13,092 nucleotides of DNA from Trichomonas tenax (Eukaryota; Parabasalia; Trichomonadida; Trichomonadidae): the NCBI GenBank assembly GCA_023091735.1, contig JALKBU010001287.1, positions 1 through 13,092 of the forward strand. The letters are read 5' to 3'. The notes under the pieces are model-generated. The model did not search any database. It was given only the letters and a program-made list of their open reading frames with translations, and was not told the origin of the DNA. Position numbers and translations under genes: made by a program. Positions 1-8,699 of this stretch are shown here, one piece after another (the stretch's first letter is position 1; the number at the start of each line of letters is the position of its first letter).

Positions 1-16
1 TATTGACACTTTTCCA

Positions 17-31
17 TTTTTCCCGCGCAAA
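17..31. promoter_or_regulatory. E2F-like site at left window edge
   Basis: The sequence reads TTTTCCCGCGCAAA, close to the E2F/DP consensus (TTTSSCGC and its reverse). It stands out in the AT-rich surroundings and is of the same class as the two GGCGG(G)TAAAA sites in the histone promoter at 10744-10753 and 10862-10873. Nearby are TGACA/TGTCA words (about 52-97). It probably belongs to a promoter of a gene starting to the left of the window, since no gene starts just to its right. Binding is inferred, not shown. Confidence 0.35.
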
Positions 32-126
32 CACGTCACTTTCCTTTATATTTGACATTCTGACTCTATATGTCAAACATAATTTACATGTCAGAAAAGC
101 ACGTTGTTCTATTTTGTCCCAGTCCC

Positions 127-212
127 GTTTATTTTATATATATTAGGGAAATTATAATTATGGATATTCTCAGAATGGGATTTTTTCATGGTTAGACAAA
201 TTTTTGTATTAC
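127..212 (-). repeat. Left copy of a distant inverted repeat (likely transposon end)
   Basis: Positions 150-174 are a perfect 25-bp reverse complement of 12574-12598. Weaker similarity extends over roughly 127-212 against 12534-12619. In the minus direction both copies encode the same short tail, Val-Ile-Gln-Lys-Phe, then one residue and a TAA, followed by the AT-rich end region. This is the arrangement expected if a transposase gene stops just before the terminal inverted repeat of its element. The outer boundary seems to lie near 127. I could not find matching target-site duplications. Confidence 0.6.
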
Positions 213-746
213 TACTATTTCGGCAATGGAATTTTTGAATGCTTGCATTTCTCTTAGCACACGTTCTAACCGTCTTTTGGCTTTGACCACATTATCACAT
301 GCAGCCTCTGTTGAATAAAAAAAACTTAAACGTTCATTTCAATCGCTTGAGATTTCCGATTTTTTACAAAAAGCTTTTTATTTTGATATATAATTGTAAA
401 ATGTCCAAGCAACTATTGAACATTGAATTTCCTTTTGCTATTGTATAGTGTTGCGCAGTTAGAATTAAAGAAAAAGTTTTTGGTCCAAAAATAAACTTCT
501 GAAAATTATAATAATCAAAAATATCCATCTATTGGACACTATTATAATGCCCGTGAAAAATTAGTAAATTTTAATGGAATTGAATTTGAACGGTTTTTCG
601 TTTTGTTCTCAAATTTTTCAGATACATTGAATTCAATTTTTTCGTATTTCAGCAATTTCACTATGATTTCTGGCATCTGTGTCTGTCATAATGCAGGGAA
701 GTGAAGTTAATTTCGAAAAATTAACAATATTTGTTGTATTGTATTG
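192..746 (-). pseudogene. Decayed coding relic, possibly MULE-like transposase
   Basis: Two separated minus-strand open segments look like protein remains. Segment 636-746 encodes 37 residues including the phrase PCIMTDTDARNHSEIAEIRK, which resembles the D-containing region of Mutator-like (MULE) transposases (pattern TDxDxxxxxAI). Segment 192-338 encodes about 49 residues ending in a charged helix (KAKRRLERVLREMQAF) and the stop at 192-194, which lies inside the left inverted repeat. Between them every frame is broken by stops. Coding origin is reasonably likely; the MULE assignment rests on one short motif and the neighbouring terminal-repeat-like sequence, so it is tentative. Confidence 0.35.
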
Positions 747-1443
747 TTAATCCTTGATATTAACAAGTTATTCTTTAATACATATTCAGAAAAATCATTT
801 TGCTGGCTATAGACAACTCAAAACGCTTTTTATAATAGAATTTCTTTGATTCGGCAATTAAGCTCAAATCAAGGTTTCGTCAATTCAACGTTATGACGCA
901 CCTTTCAGTTATTGTTTTGTCATTAGGTTATTTTTTGATAACAAATGTTCGGGATATCAACCTATATTGGACTTCACGTATCACAATAGCATTATGATAT
1001 CCATTCATTTTATCGCCTGAAAATGCCATCACTTTACTCCTTCACCTTCAAGAGTACTTCAAGAAGTTATCAAAAAGTTATTCAAAAGCTATCATGTGTT
1101 TTAGTTATCAAATTTTATATTTCTCTAGCATGTCTTTGGTTTCCTTCTATTTATTGGCCATTTCAACGTTGAAAAATGTTTTTCGAAAATATACAACGAA
1201 AATTAATCTTGTGCAATTATTAGCCTATGCTACTTGTACTATGGTTTAATGATAGTCGTATATTTATTCACTAAATCGAAATTAACAAATTATTTAAGTT
1301 AGAAAGCTCTTCCTAATATTTGATATTTTTGCTGTTTGTACTCTGTGTGTAATGTTTCGGAATCAAACGATGCAATAGAATAATGTTCTGAAATTGATCG
1401 AGATTTAAGAATCGTTTGGAATATATAATTAATGATATAAAAT
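747..1443. other. AT-rich spacer, no supported gene
   Basis: There is no open frame of useful length. On the minus strand around 780-900 a few residues (for example ESKKFYYKKRFELSIASK) could continue the relic at 192-746, with stops in all frames, but the signal is too weak to call. No RNA gene or repeat is recognised. Confidence 0.4.
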
Positions 1444-1740
1444 CTAATCAGCCCAGCACCTAAATATTTTAAGCTTCTCTTTGAGTTTCTTTAAAGGATC
1501 TTTTAATTGGAATTTTTTAAGGAAGCGACTTGTCGAAATATATAAGTGGTCACCATTTGTGATTCCATAGAATTTAAATGTCAGTGTATTGGCCAAGATC
1601 ATTGCATTATAAAATATAACAGCGGGATAATGAAGATTTAGCCTCTTCTCAAACTCCCAAATTGTATCGTTGATGTTCACTTCAACCAGCATCGGATCCT
1701 TTTTCTCTATATTGTGAACATAAATCTCTATTCTCTCCAT
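1444..1740 (-). CDS. Small ubiquitin-like-fold protein (hypothetical)
   Basis: This 98-residue protein starts at the ATG at 1738-1740. Residues 2-70 follow a ubiquitin-like pattern: a first strand (RIEIYVHNIEK), a second strand (MLVEVNIN), a helix (DTIWEFEKRLNL), then a strand resembling the I44 region (AVIFYNAMIL), a turn and a last strand after a GD pair (GDHLYIS). The C-terminal tail is Lys-rich (KKFQLKDPLKKLKEKLK) and ends CWAD, with no Gly-Gly, so it is not a conjugated modifier. It more likely acts as an adaptor or as a degenerate ubiquitin-like domain. The frame stays open upstream to about 1818 but offers only a TTG, so I chose the first ATG. It is divergent to the Mediator gene. No clear Inr lies just before this ATG; TCATATT at 1819-1825 (minus) would give an unusually long 83-nt leader. 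The fold call is by pattern only. Confidence 0.5.
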   Translation of the reverse strand: MERIEIYVHNIEKKDPMLVEVNINDTIWEFEKRLNLHYPAVIFYNAMILANTLTFKFYGITNGDHLYISTSRFLKKFQLKDPLKKLKEKLKIFRCWAD

Positions 1741-2071
1741 TATAAATATCACTTTTTGTAAATTTACAAATGTCAAATCTTTTAAAATTATTTGACATAT
1801 GTAAATTCGAAATGTCAAAATATGATTTGAACTGACACTTTTATGAAAAGTGACTTGTTAATTTTATGAAAAATAAAATTGTCACTTTTCAAAATTAATC
1901 TTTTAATGTAATTTTTATTCTCTATGTGATTCGTAGAAAACAAAAAACAGAGAGATTTCGCAATTTGACTTTTTTAGCGAAAATTTCAAAGTGAGTCAAT
2001 CAAATCTTTTAAAATTCCAATATCACTTCCGATAAACAGCACAAATTCACAAGATTTTTTGCCATTCGCGA
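1741..2071. promoter_or_regulatory. Divergent promoter region with TGACA-type inverted repeats
   Basis: This is the spacer between the ubiquitin-like gene (-) and the MED14-like gene (+). It holds ATGTCAAAT at 1770-1778 and its exact reverse complement ATTTGACAT at 1790-1798. Another TGTCAAAA is at 1813-1820, and the hairpin CACTTTT-ATG-AAAAGTG lies at 1836-1852. A further GTCACTTTTC is at 1881-1890. The clustering suggests factor-binding sites, but no function is proven. Confidence 0.4.
2047..2051 (+). promoter_or_regulatory. Candidate Inr of the MED14-like gene
   Basis: TCACA fits the trichomonad initiator TCA(+1)Y(A/T). The A at 2049 would be the transcription start and gives a 23-nt leader to the ATG at 2072, a typical length in trichomonads. 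An alternative weaker start signal is CCATTC at about 2062, nearer the ATG. Confidence 0.4.
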
Positions 2072-4918
2072 ATGACGAATCGGAGCTCGGACATTCAACT
2101 GCGTGAGCTTCTTTCTGCTGCGGTCTTTCAGTGCGAATCCCTTCTAAGGACGTCGGAGGATCGCTCTCCTAACCGCGCAAAGCACAAATTCATGATAAAT
2201 TTAATGAAATGCCAAATAATATTGGCGAGGCTGCTCGTTGCGTTCAGGTTCTCGAGGTACCCGCACATGAGGATGCTGAATAACTCGAAGAAAATGGAAA
2301 TGAACAACGTTGCAAATCAAACAATATTAAAACTCCAGGAAATACTGCAGAAAGTGCAGGAAAACAAACTAAGTCCTCTTCAGGATCTCGACTTTGAGGA
2401 ATCTATTGAAGCAAATATCGAAAATTTGCAAAATATAACAAATTCAGATTTTACTTTCTTATTTATAAATCAAATTCCTCACAGATTGAAGAATTTCAAG
2501 ATTGTGAGAAACAGAGCCTACTTTGTGTGTCCTGAAGAGTATTCTTTCGTTATTCGTAAAAATAGAAAAAACAAATTTAAATTAAAGTCGTACACGATCA
2601 ATTGGCCCAAAAGCATAACATTTCCAAACATAACACTTAAAATGATCTCGAATCTCATCAAATTTTACTTAGAAACACCGATATCAGCACTTTCAAACAT
2701 TGATCGAGTATTGCATCTGTTTTACTCGACTGTCGAACTTCCTCTCATTACAAGAGAGTTCAGCAAGTTAACTAACGACTTCAGCTTTACACTTACACGA
2801 AAATATAATAAAATTATTTGCAATTTTGGAGAATTTTACGGATATCACGGTAAATTCATGTTCGAAATGGACTATGAAATCCTTAAAATGTCTTCTTGCG
2901 CTCCAATTTTCATCATTACCGAAATATATAAAAAAGCATTTTTTCCGGGTCAATTCATCGAAACTCCGCACACATTGACATCCACTGATATCAAATCACG
3001 TCCCCCATCGATGTTTATCTGCAGATTGCCAAGCGGCACTCATAAATACGCAGAAATTCTTCTCAGAAACATGCGCGATGCTGTTGTCTTTACGAGGCTC
3101 CGGAATGTGTGGAATCCACTCATGAGGTATCTGACGTATATAGGAGGTACTTATCTATTGCCTGAGTTCGATTTTGACTTCGATTACTGCTTCAAATCGA
3201 AGATAAGAGTTTATTCGTCAGTTCGATATTATTTGTTCGAAATTTCCATTGATGCGCCAACAGGACAGCTTTATCTCGATATCCGCAGCAACAACATAAA
3301 GCTCTCGAATGACTCCATTTGGACAAATACGAGAGAGATCCTCAACATTCTCGAAAGTTTGGGCATCAACTTCATTTTCAGGTCAGCGACACGAATATCG
3401 AAGAATGTTTACGCTCCTACATCAGAGTTCCACCATCCAAGCATAAACTTCATCACGAGCTATTCAGAGCACTTCTACATCAAATACATATCGAGCAATG
3501 GATATCCAATCATCCAGATTTATGATACAAACGGAGAAATGTATCACTGCCCAGATTTGATCAAATCTCATCATCTTGAAACAGCGAGTTCATGGAGAAG
3601 CCTCGTTCATACGACAGCGATCGCAACGGACTTCATTTTCATTCTCGAAGTCGAAAGGATTCTCAAAGAAAAAGGATACAAAACTATCAGAAGTCCTTAT
3701 TCCGTTCTCTTCTTTGCTGATGGATTTTCGAGATGCGCAATCTCTGTTTGTTCTCTTTCTTCATGGAAACTTTCTGTCAAGATTAACTCTCCCATTTCTC
3801 CTTCTCTCTTTGATTACAAGTACTCGATCTCTGGCGCAATCACTGACGCACGCAGCCCTCTCATTGCGATTGAGTCTTTCCTGTTCCTCAGCAAACTCGT
3901 CGACATCATCTCGCACACGAGTCTCGGAATTCCAAACGGATTCAACGACAGAGAGCACTGTGCCTATGAAGGAAGGCTTCAGAACAACGCGCAGTTCATT
4001 GTCGGTTCACTGGAAGATCTGTTGTTAGAAGGATCGTCGAGCAAAAAAGTTTACTGGAAACTCAATAACACATTTCCTTCGATTATGATGAAAATTTTAG
4101 GTGGAGAAGAAATTAACTTTAACTTTGAAACGCTCAAAGTTTTATCGAAACCAGCTTCACCACTTGCTGCATTCCTCAGCCACACGGCCCTTATGATGCA
4201 GAAGATCAAGCAGAACTTAAGCAGTAAGTGGTCTTTTGTCGCACAATCACTCAGCACATTCCATTTAATCTTCGACAAAATATTCACTCTTTCATGCGAA
4301 ATTCGCCCAGCAAACTTAGTTTTGCTGTACTGCACACCGAACCCTCCGGCGAGCGCTGTCATTGTCCCTCTCCTGTCTGCGAAAATCCTCGAAGCAGCGA
4401 ATGGAAGGACGAATTTTAGACTCAGGATGACAGTTGACGAATTCTGCAGAAATCTCGAGAAAATTGCGAAATACTGCACAACAATCAAAGACTTTATCGA
4501 CGGTGGACTTGCTCCAACACGTTTCGTTCAGACTCCTGGCCCTCGATTGCAGTTTGGCATGAACGGAATCAATGTTGACGTCTCATTGGGCAGTGTTAAC
4601 ATTCAATCACAAGACATCATGATTAACCAATATATTTCTCTTTGTCCGATTTCTCCAGCTTTCTGTTCCATTCTCTGCACTTCAAGCTCTCTCATTCTGC
4701 AGAGGACGTTCGTCATTGTCATCGCTGCAATCAACGCTTTGTCGAAGAATGGCGCCGAAACATCGATCGCTTCATCAGTCTTCAAAGGGAGCAGAGTTGA
4801 AATCAGCATTGCAGGATTCCCATTCGAACTGATTGGATCGACAGCTCGCTGCGGCGATATGTCATTTAAATGCGAGGATTTCAACGAAGTCAAAGCATAT
4901 CTCGGCAATTTGTTTTAA
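2072..4918 (+). CDS. Mediator complex subunit 14 (MED14/Rgr1-like)
   Basis: This is an intact 948-residue protein. MED14 is the central scaffold of Mediator, linking head, middle and tail modules and bridging transcription factors to RNA polymerase II in the nucleus. Residues 10-60 form two amphipathic helices (LRELLSAAVFQCESLL, then LMKCQIILARLLVAFRF) as in the MED14 N-terminal domain. Residues 135-160 (IPHRLKNFKIVRNRAYF, then a short EEYSFVI strand) match the family's IPxxLxNxxVxNGRxxF / EFxxxL signature. The following residues 160-260 fit the domain that binds the middle module. The rest is a long alpha/beta region without signal peptide or membrane segments. It is shorter than the human (about 1450) and yeast (about 1080) proteins. 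Third codon positions are richer in C/G than the flanks, especially in the second half. The first ATG after an in-frame stop was chosen. Identification is from motif memory, without a search. Confidence 0.65.
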   Translation: MTNRSSDIQLRELLSAAVFQCESLLRTSEDRSPNRAKHKFMINLMKCQIILARLLVAFRFSRYPHMRMLNNSKKMEMNNVANQTILKLQEILQKVQENKLSPLQDLDFEESIEANIENLQNITNSDFTFLFINQIPHRLKNFKIVRNRAYFVCPEEYSFVIRKNRKNKFKLKSYTINWPKSITFPNITLKMISNLIKFYLETPISALSNIDRVLHLFYSTVELPLITREFSKLTNDFSFTLTRKYNKIICNFGEFYGYHGKFMFEMDYEILKMSSCAPIFIITEIYKKAFFPGQFIETPHTLTSTDIKSRPPSMFICRLPSGTHKYAEILLRNMRDAVVFTRLRNVWNPLMRYLTYIGGTYLLPEFDFDFDYCFKSKIRVYSSVRYYLFEISIDAPTGQLYLDIRSNNIKLSNDSIWTNTREILNILESLGINFIFRSATRISKNVYAPTSEFHHPSINFITSYSEHFYIKYISSNGYPIIQIYDTNGEMYHCPDLIKSHHLETASSWRSLVHTTAIATDFIFILEVERILKEKGYKTIRSPYSVLFFADGFSRCAISVCSLSSWKLSVKINSPISPSLFDYKYSISGAITDARSPLIAIESFLFLSKLVDIISHTSLGIPNGFNDREHCAYEGRLQNNAQFIVGSLEDLLLEGSSSKKVYWKLNNTFPSIMMKILGGEEINFNFETLKVLSKPASPLAAFLSHTALMMQKIKQNLSSKWSFVAQSLSTFHLIFDKIFTLSCEIRPANLVLLYCTPNPPASAVIVPLLSAKILEAANGRTNFRLRMTVDEFCRNLEKIAKYCTTIKDFIDGGLAPTRFVQTPGPRLQFGMNGINVDVSLGSVNIQSQDIMINQYISLCPISPAFCSILCTSSSLILQRTFVIVIAAINALSKNGAETSIASSVFKGSRVEISIAGFPFELIGSTARCGDMSFKCEDFNEVKAYLGNLF

Positions 4919-5259
4919 TTCTTGTTTGTTTTTTTAATTTATAAATGTTTGTTGTTTGTCAATTGGCAAATGAACATTGGTAATATCATTTATGAGTGAT
5001 TGAAAATAGATTTAGAATTTTTAGAAATCAACATTTTCCCTTTTTTTAACTATTTCATTGATAAAGGACTAGAAGAATTAGGGCAAATTCACCTATAGTA
5101 GTTGCTTAAATCAATGCGAGCAATCATGTTGAAATAATCAATTTGAGTTCAAAATTTGTAATTATGTTATTTTATCCGCTGGATATGAGTCGGTGTATAG
5201 ATATTTAATATTGAGTTTAAATTGATAATTCAGTATGACTTTTCTGGAAATTGTAAATG
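4919..5259. other. AT-rich spacer downstream of the MED14-like gene
   Basis: The MED14 stop (TAA, 4916-4918) is followed by TAATTC rather than TAAA; the first TAAA poly(A)-type signal is at 4942-4945. Nothing else is recognised up to the candidate start of the next gene. Confidence 0.4.
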
Positions 5260-5266
5260 TCATAAA

Positions 5267-6003
5267 ATGCCATTTTGTGAAGTTTTGAAAAGTCGCAGCG
5301 GTTTTTTGTTTACATTTTTTAATTTTACAACAAGTTTTCTTTCTTTGTAATTGCATCAAAATCTTCTTTTTTGCAAGGTGAAACTGTCAATGAGAACGGA
5401 TATCAGTACTCTTCGTTCAACCATTGTTTATGGTTGAAGGTTTTTCACCATAATTCTATAAATGGTGTGTTTTTTGATAAACATGAAGCACATAATAGTT
5501 TAAATACACAGAAATATTCAATTCTATACATGATAAACGACACATTCAAAATTAATAAAGATCAGAATCAATATTTTTCGTTTTTACTCGAATATCCAAC
5601 ACTAAGTAAATATATTGTATGGCATCAAAGTTCTTCGATATTTAGCTCTAAATTGACTGCAGATGGATTAGAAATAATCGAAAGAAATGGCCTTTATCCA
5701 TATTTTGGTGGATTACATTACTGTGAAAGTCCAGAAACTTTCCTTTCTGCTGACAATAGAGGTCAAACTTGGTATTACTCGATTGGAGCTATGCAATATT
5801 TCAATGGTCAAATTCCTGCCTTTCCATATGGATCTGGAGGAGAACAATATACAAATGTTGTAGATCTTTGGATAGAACTCAGTGGAATCGATCACTTGTG
5901 TTCAGTTGTCCCTCTCGCCTGCAATCGACGCAAAATATGTCAAAGAAATTGTGAACTTATTCAAATGCAGCGTTCTCGCTTGTACTCGCGAATGTTCCGA
6001 TAG
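5267..6003 (+). CDS. Trichomonad tandem-family protein, copy 1 (start unresolved)
   Basis: The clear open frame is 5323-6003 and has no ATG at its beginning. It is the first of three tandem paralogues. Shared landmarks, in order, are a FFVIAS segment, GYQYSSFN, LWLKVFHHNS, PQKYSIL (here TQKYSIL), KINKDxNxYFSFLLEYP, a WHQSSSIF block, YFGGLH, WYYSIG and VDLWIEL near the end. The tail is Cys-rich and Arg-rich. There is no signal peptide or membrane helix. I recognise the pattern as a trichomonad expanded family of unknown function, probably beta-rich. An ATG at 5267, 5 nt after the Inr-like TCATA (5260-5264, A+1 at 5262), opens a different frame; it would join the main frame only by a -1 shift at the TTTT run at 5323-5326. 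So it may be a pseudogene, or the true start may differ. The C-terminus from about residue 185 differs from copy 3. Confidence 0.5.
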
Positions 6004-6454
6004 CAATGAAATATGAAACTTCATTCCTCATGAAATATCTTTGTATGTCATTTTTAATTACGATTTGCAATATTTTAAAGTATTTTGTTTGTTTTTATCT
6101 ACAAAACATAGTTATTTAGAGTATTCAATATAATAATTAACAGAAAATATTAACTTTGCTTATGTTTTTCTAGAAATATATTTTATCACTATGAAATAAT
6201 AGATTTATATAAATTTAAGCAACAGATCTGAAATATATAGATTCACGTGAATAAATACAATGTAGTAAAATTGAGATTGAAAGGATTTTGATGATTTTAA
6301 ATTCGATATTTGTCAAATAGATTTGGAATCGTAAATTAATTATATGATAAATTGTTAGAATGCATCTTCGGCAGAACTTTAATGTCATTTAATTGTACAG
6401 TTACCGTATTTTTATTAAAGTTCAAATTTCGATTTGCAATATAATTGTCTGATG
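6004..6454. other. AT-rich spacer between family copies 1 and 2
   Basis: There is no supported gene. The right part (from about 6430, GATTTGCAATATAATTGTCT) begins to resemble the sequence before copy 3, so the duplicated unit probably includes upstream DNA. Confidence 0.35.
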
Positions 6455-6462
6455 AAAGAGAT

Positions 6463-6529
6463 ATTAGATACGCAAAACGAATGTGGGTAATGAAATGAAT
6501 CAAATCCCATTTTTTCACAACGAGAAATG
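6463..6529 (+). promoter_or_regulatory. Conserved leader/promoter of family copy 2 with Inr
   Basis: Positions 6463-6482 (ATTAGATACGCAAAACGAAT) are identical to 8585-8604 in front of copy 3, and the similarity continues through the Inr TCACA at 6515-6519 (A+1 at 6517) to an ATG at 6527, giving a 10-nt leader. Conservation of spacing between copies argues that this is the family promoter and that 6527 was the ancestral start codon. Confidence 0.55.
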
Positions 6530-7238
6530 AGTCATTCATCAATTTGTCACTTTTACAAAAAAATAATTTCTTCGTTATTGCGTCGGAATTATCAGAGCTC
6601 CATGAGAAAACTGTCAATGTAAACGGATGTCAGTACTTTTCGTTCAACTGTTCTCTTTGGTTGAAAGTTTCTCACCACAATTCCACAAATGAATTATTTT
6701 TTAGTAAAACTGAAGCGAAATACAGCACAAATCCACAGAAATACTCAATGCTATACAGAATTGGCGACCAAAATAAAATTAACAAAGATGGAAATCAATA
6801 TTTTTCGTTTTTTCTCGAATATCCACAATTAAATAAATATATTTCATGGCAGCAAAAATCTTCGATATTCAGTGATAACTCGATTGCAGAAAGACTGATA
6901 ATTATCGGAAAAATGATGATTTTTTGTATTTTGGTGGATTACATATATTTCCAGGAGCACAAACATTTCTGACTGCTGACAGTAGATCTAGCGAAGGTTA
7001 TTATTGGTGTTACTCAATTGGAACTATAAGTGATTTCAATGATAAAAGTATTATTGCCATGCCAAGAGACTCTTATCATGTAGAAACTACAAAGATAGTA
7101 GATCTGTGGATAGAACTCAATGGGATAGATCACTTGTGTTCTTTTGTCCCTCAATTATGCAATGCTTCAAAGATATGTAACAGAAAATATATTCTAATTA
7201 GATTTATTGGATATCGATTATTATATTTGATAACATAA
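6527..7238 (+). pseudogene. Trichomonad tandem-family protein, copy 2 (two frame breaks)
   Basis: This is a paralogue of copies 1 and 3 with the same landmarks (FFVIAS, QYFSFN, LWLKVSHHNS, PQKYSML, KINKDGNQYFSFFLEYP, YFGGLH, VDLWIEL). The ATG at 6527 lies 10 nt after a good Inr, but its frame ends at a TAA at about 6620. The family frame is reached only by a -1 change at the A7 run around 6553-6560. A second -1 break at the A5 run 6909-6913 separates the N-terminal (to 6972) from the C-terminal part (6924-7238). Both breaks look like loss of one A. The unknown function of the family applies; as it stands no full-length product is made without frameshifting. Confidence 0.6.
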
Positions 7239-7424
7239 TTTATCGATTATTATATAAGCATCTTCTGATTGTCCATAAATTCTAAAAGCAGGATGTCATA
7301 AAATCGAGTATCAATTGAAAATTTTCATGGGAATTGTACAGTTATCGAAAGCGTAAATATAGGGTGTCGTGAATCCTCTGTAGCAGATACATAACTATGA
7401 TCAAATATAATTGATTGATTTTAA

Positions 7425-8150
7425 ATCGCAATAATGATCAAACATTAAAGATTGATTAATTTCATTGTTAACATCAGCTCCACAGACAATGAGATATTGG
7501 ACGATTTCGAGAGATTTCATTTTAATTACAATTGATATTGAAGATCAAAGGTGATTGACTGATTTCATGTTACAACGATAATCAAATAAATAAGATTGAA
7601 ATGATATCCAAATGGAGATTAGATGTGAAAGAATGATTTCATATCATTTTGATGTTAGAACAAGTTTGATGTACTTGAACAATAGTGAAGCACATATTGA
7701 TTCTAAATAAATCAAATTTCCAATAAGAAATAAAATTACTTGACTCCATCCTTCCAATTGATACTCTTTCTTTAAGGAGCCAATGAAAATGTCATTGTGG
7801 TGATAAGCAATTGCGGCATCTAAATATTCATCAGATATTGTATGATTATCATAAATTAAAGACATGATAATGTTTTTGTTACCTTCTTCAACATGACAAT
7901 GTTTATCCATCAATTTAAGATATTTGATACAATTTTCGGAAACAATTTATATGCCACGTCAATTAATGATACTACATTATCATCCCTTTGATTAACATCT
8001 AAGATTCTTTCATTGCATCAACCTGGAGATTTTCGAGTTTTTCCCATGAAATCGAGTGCAATATTAATTTCAAATATTTTTGTCTTCTTTATTAACCTTG
8101 CCAGAGGTGGCATATGATATCTTCATGTATTGCTTTGACAAAATCATTTA
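7425..8150 (-). pseudogene. Relic of an ankyrin-repeat protein gene
   Basis: Minus-strand fragments in changing frames line up, in the right order, with trichomonad ankyrin proteins. They are AIHEDIICHLW (8096-8150), SWEKLENLQVDAMKES (8002-8052), DVNQRDDNVVSLIDVAYKL (about 7918-8010), then the long segment 7644-7913 with EEGNKNIIMSLIYDN and AIAYHHNDIF. Last is an ankyrin helix pair, SLEIVQYLIVCGADVN, within 7425-7518. Intact relatives carry several ankyrin repeats after this N-terminal region, serving in protein-protein interaction. Here at least three frameshifts and several stops break the gene, and the later repeats are missing. It lies antisense between copies 2 and 3 of the tandem family. 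The ankyrin part is the firmest evidence; family naming is from memory. Confidence 0.6.
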
Positions 8151-8580
8151 AACACCGCAACAATATTTAATTACAATGTCCAGATGAACTAAATTGATTG
8201 AACTTCAACTTAAGATCTTAAGCAGATTTTATAGACAATATTATCCAATCTGCGATGATTCGCTGCTTCCAGTGGGCCTTATTTTTCATTGGATTTCCAC
8301 ATTTATACCTAATTTACTCAATATTTTTTTATTATTTACAATTTCAAAAGAATTTCACACACATCAACCTGCAAGATCAATTGCGTTAATATGAAAATCA
8401 TATCCCTTAAGTATATTTGCATGATATATTATTCTTTGTAAAAAAAAACTAAGATAATTACCTACAAATCTGCAATTGCAGTGTCCAGAATCTTTAGAAT
8501 TCATGTATATGTGTTATTATTGAAGGTATCTTGCAAATTGTGAAATATGATATCTGTTTGCATCAATTGGTTTAATGAAG
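8151..8580. other. Spacer, no supported gene
   Basis: The minus strand may hold the still more degraded N-terminal part of the ankyrin relic (a few coding-like words near 8200-8300), but I cannot trace it. A short plus-strand open frame at 8194-8394 has no homology signal. Confidence 0.3.
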
Positions 8581-8584
8581 GATG

Positions 8585-8649
8585 ATTAGATACGCAAAAC
8601 GAATATCGGCAAAGAAATGAACTGAATCGAATTTTCACAACGAGAGATG
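8585..8649 (+). repeat. First leader copy upstream of family copy 3
   Basis: It repeats the copy-2 leader: 20 identical bases at 8585-8604, Inr TCACA at 8635-8639 (A+1 at 8637) and an ATG at 8647, again 10 nt downstream. The expected coding sequence does not follow this ATG. Instead, unrelated DNA continues, and a second partial leader (TGAACTGAATCG at 8823-8834, compare 8618-8629) restarts just before the open frame of copy 3. Confidence 0.5.
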
Positions 8650-8699
8650 GCGCGTTTATGTGATTGTATATAGTTCAAGAATTGAAAATATAGTTGGTC

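Noticed and set aside
1741..1818. N-terminal extension of the ubiquitin-like protein
   Set aside because: It would need a TTG start; the extension has promoter-like inverted repeats and the fold begins at the ATG at 1740.
2768..4908. Several short frames on both strands overlapping the MED14-like gene
   Set aside because: They are shadows of the 948-codon gene, without motifs or start context.
8194..8394. Plus-strand 66-codon frame
   Set aside because: No Inr, no homology; it overlaps the likely degraded upstream part of the antisense ankyrin relic.
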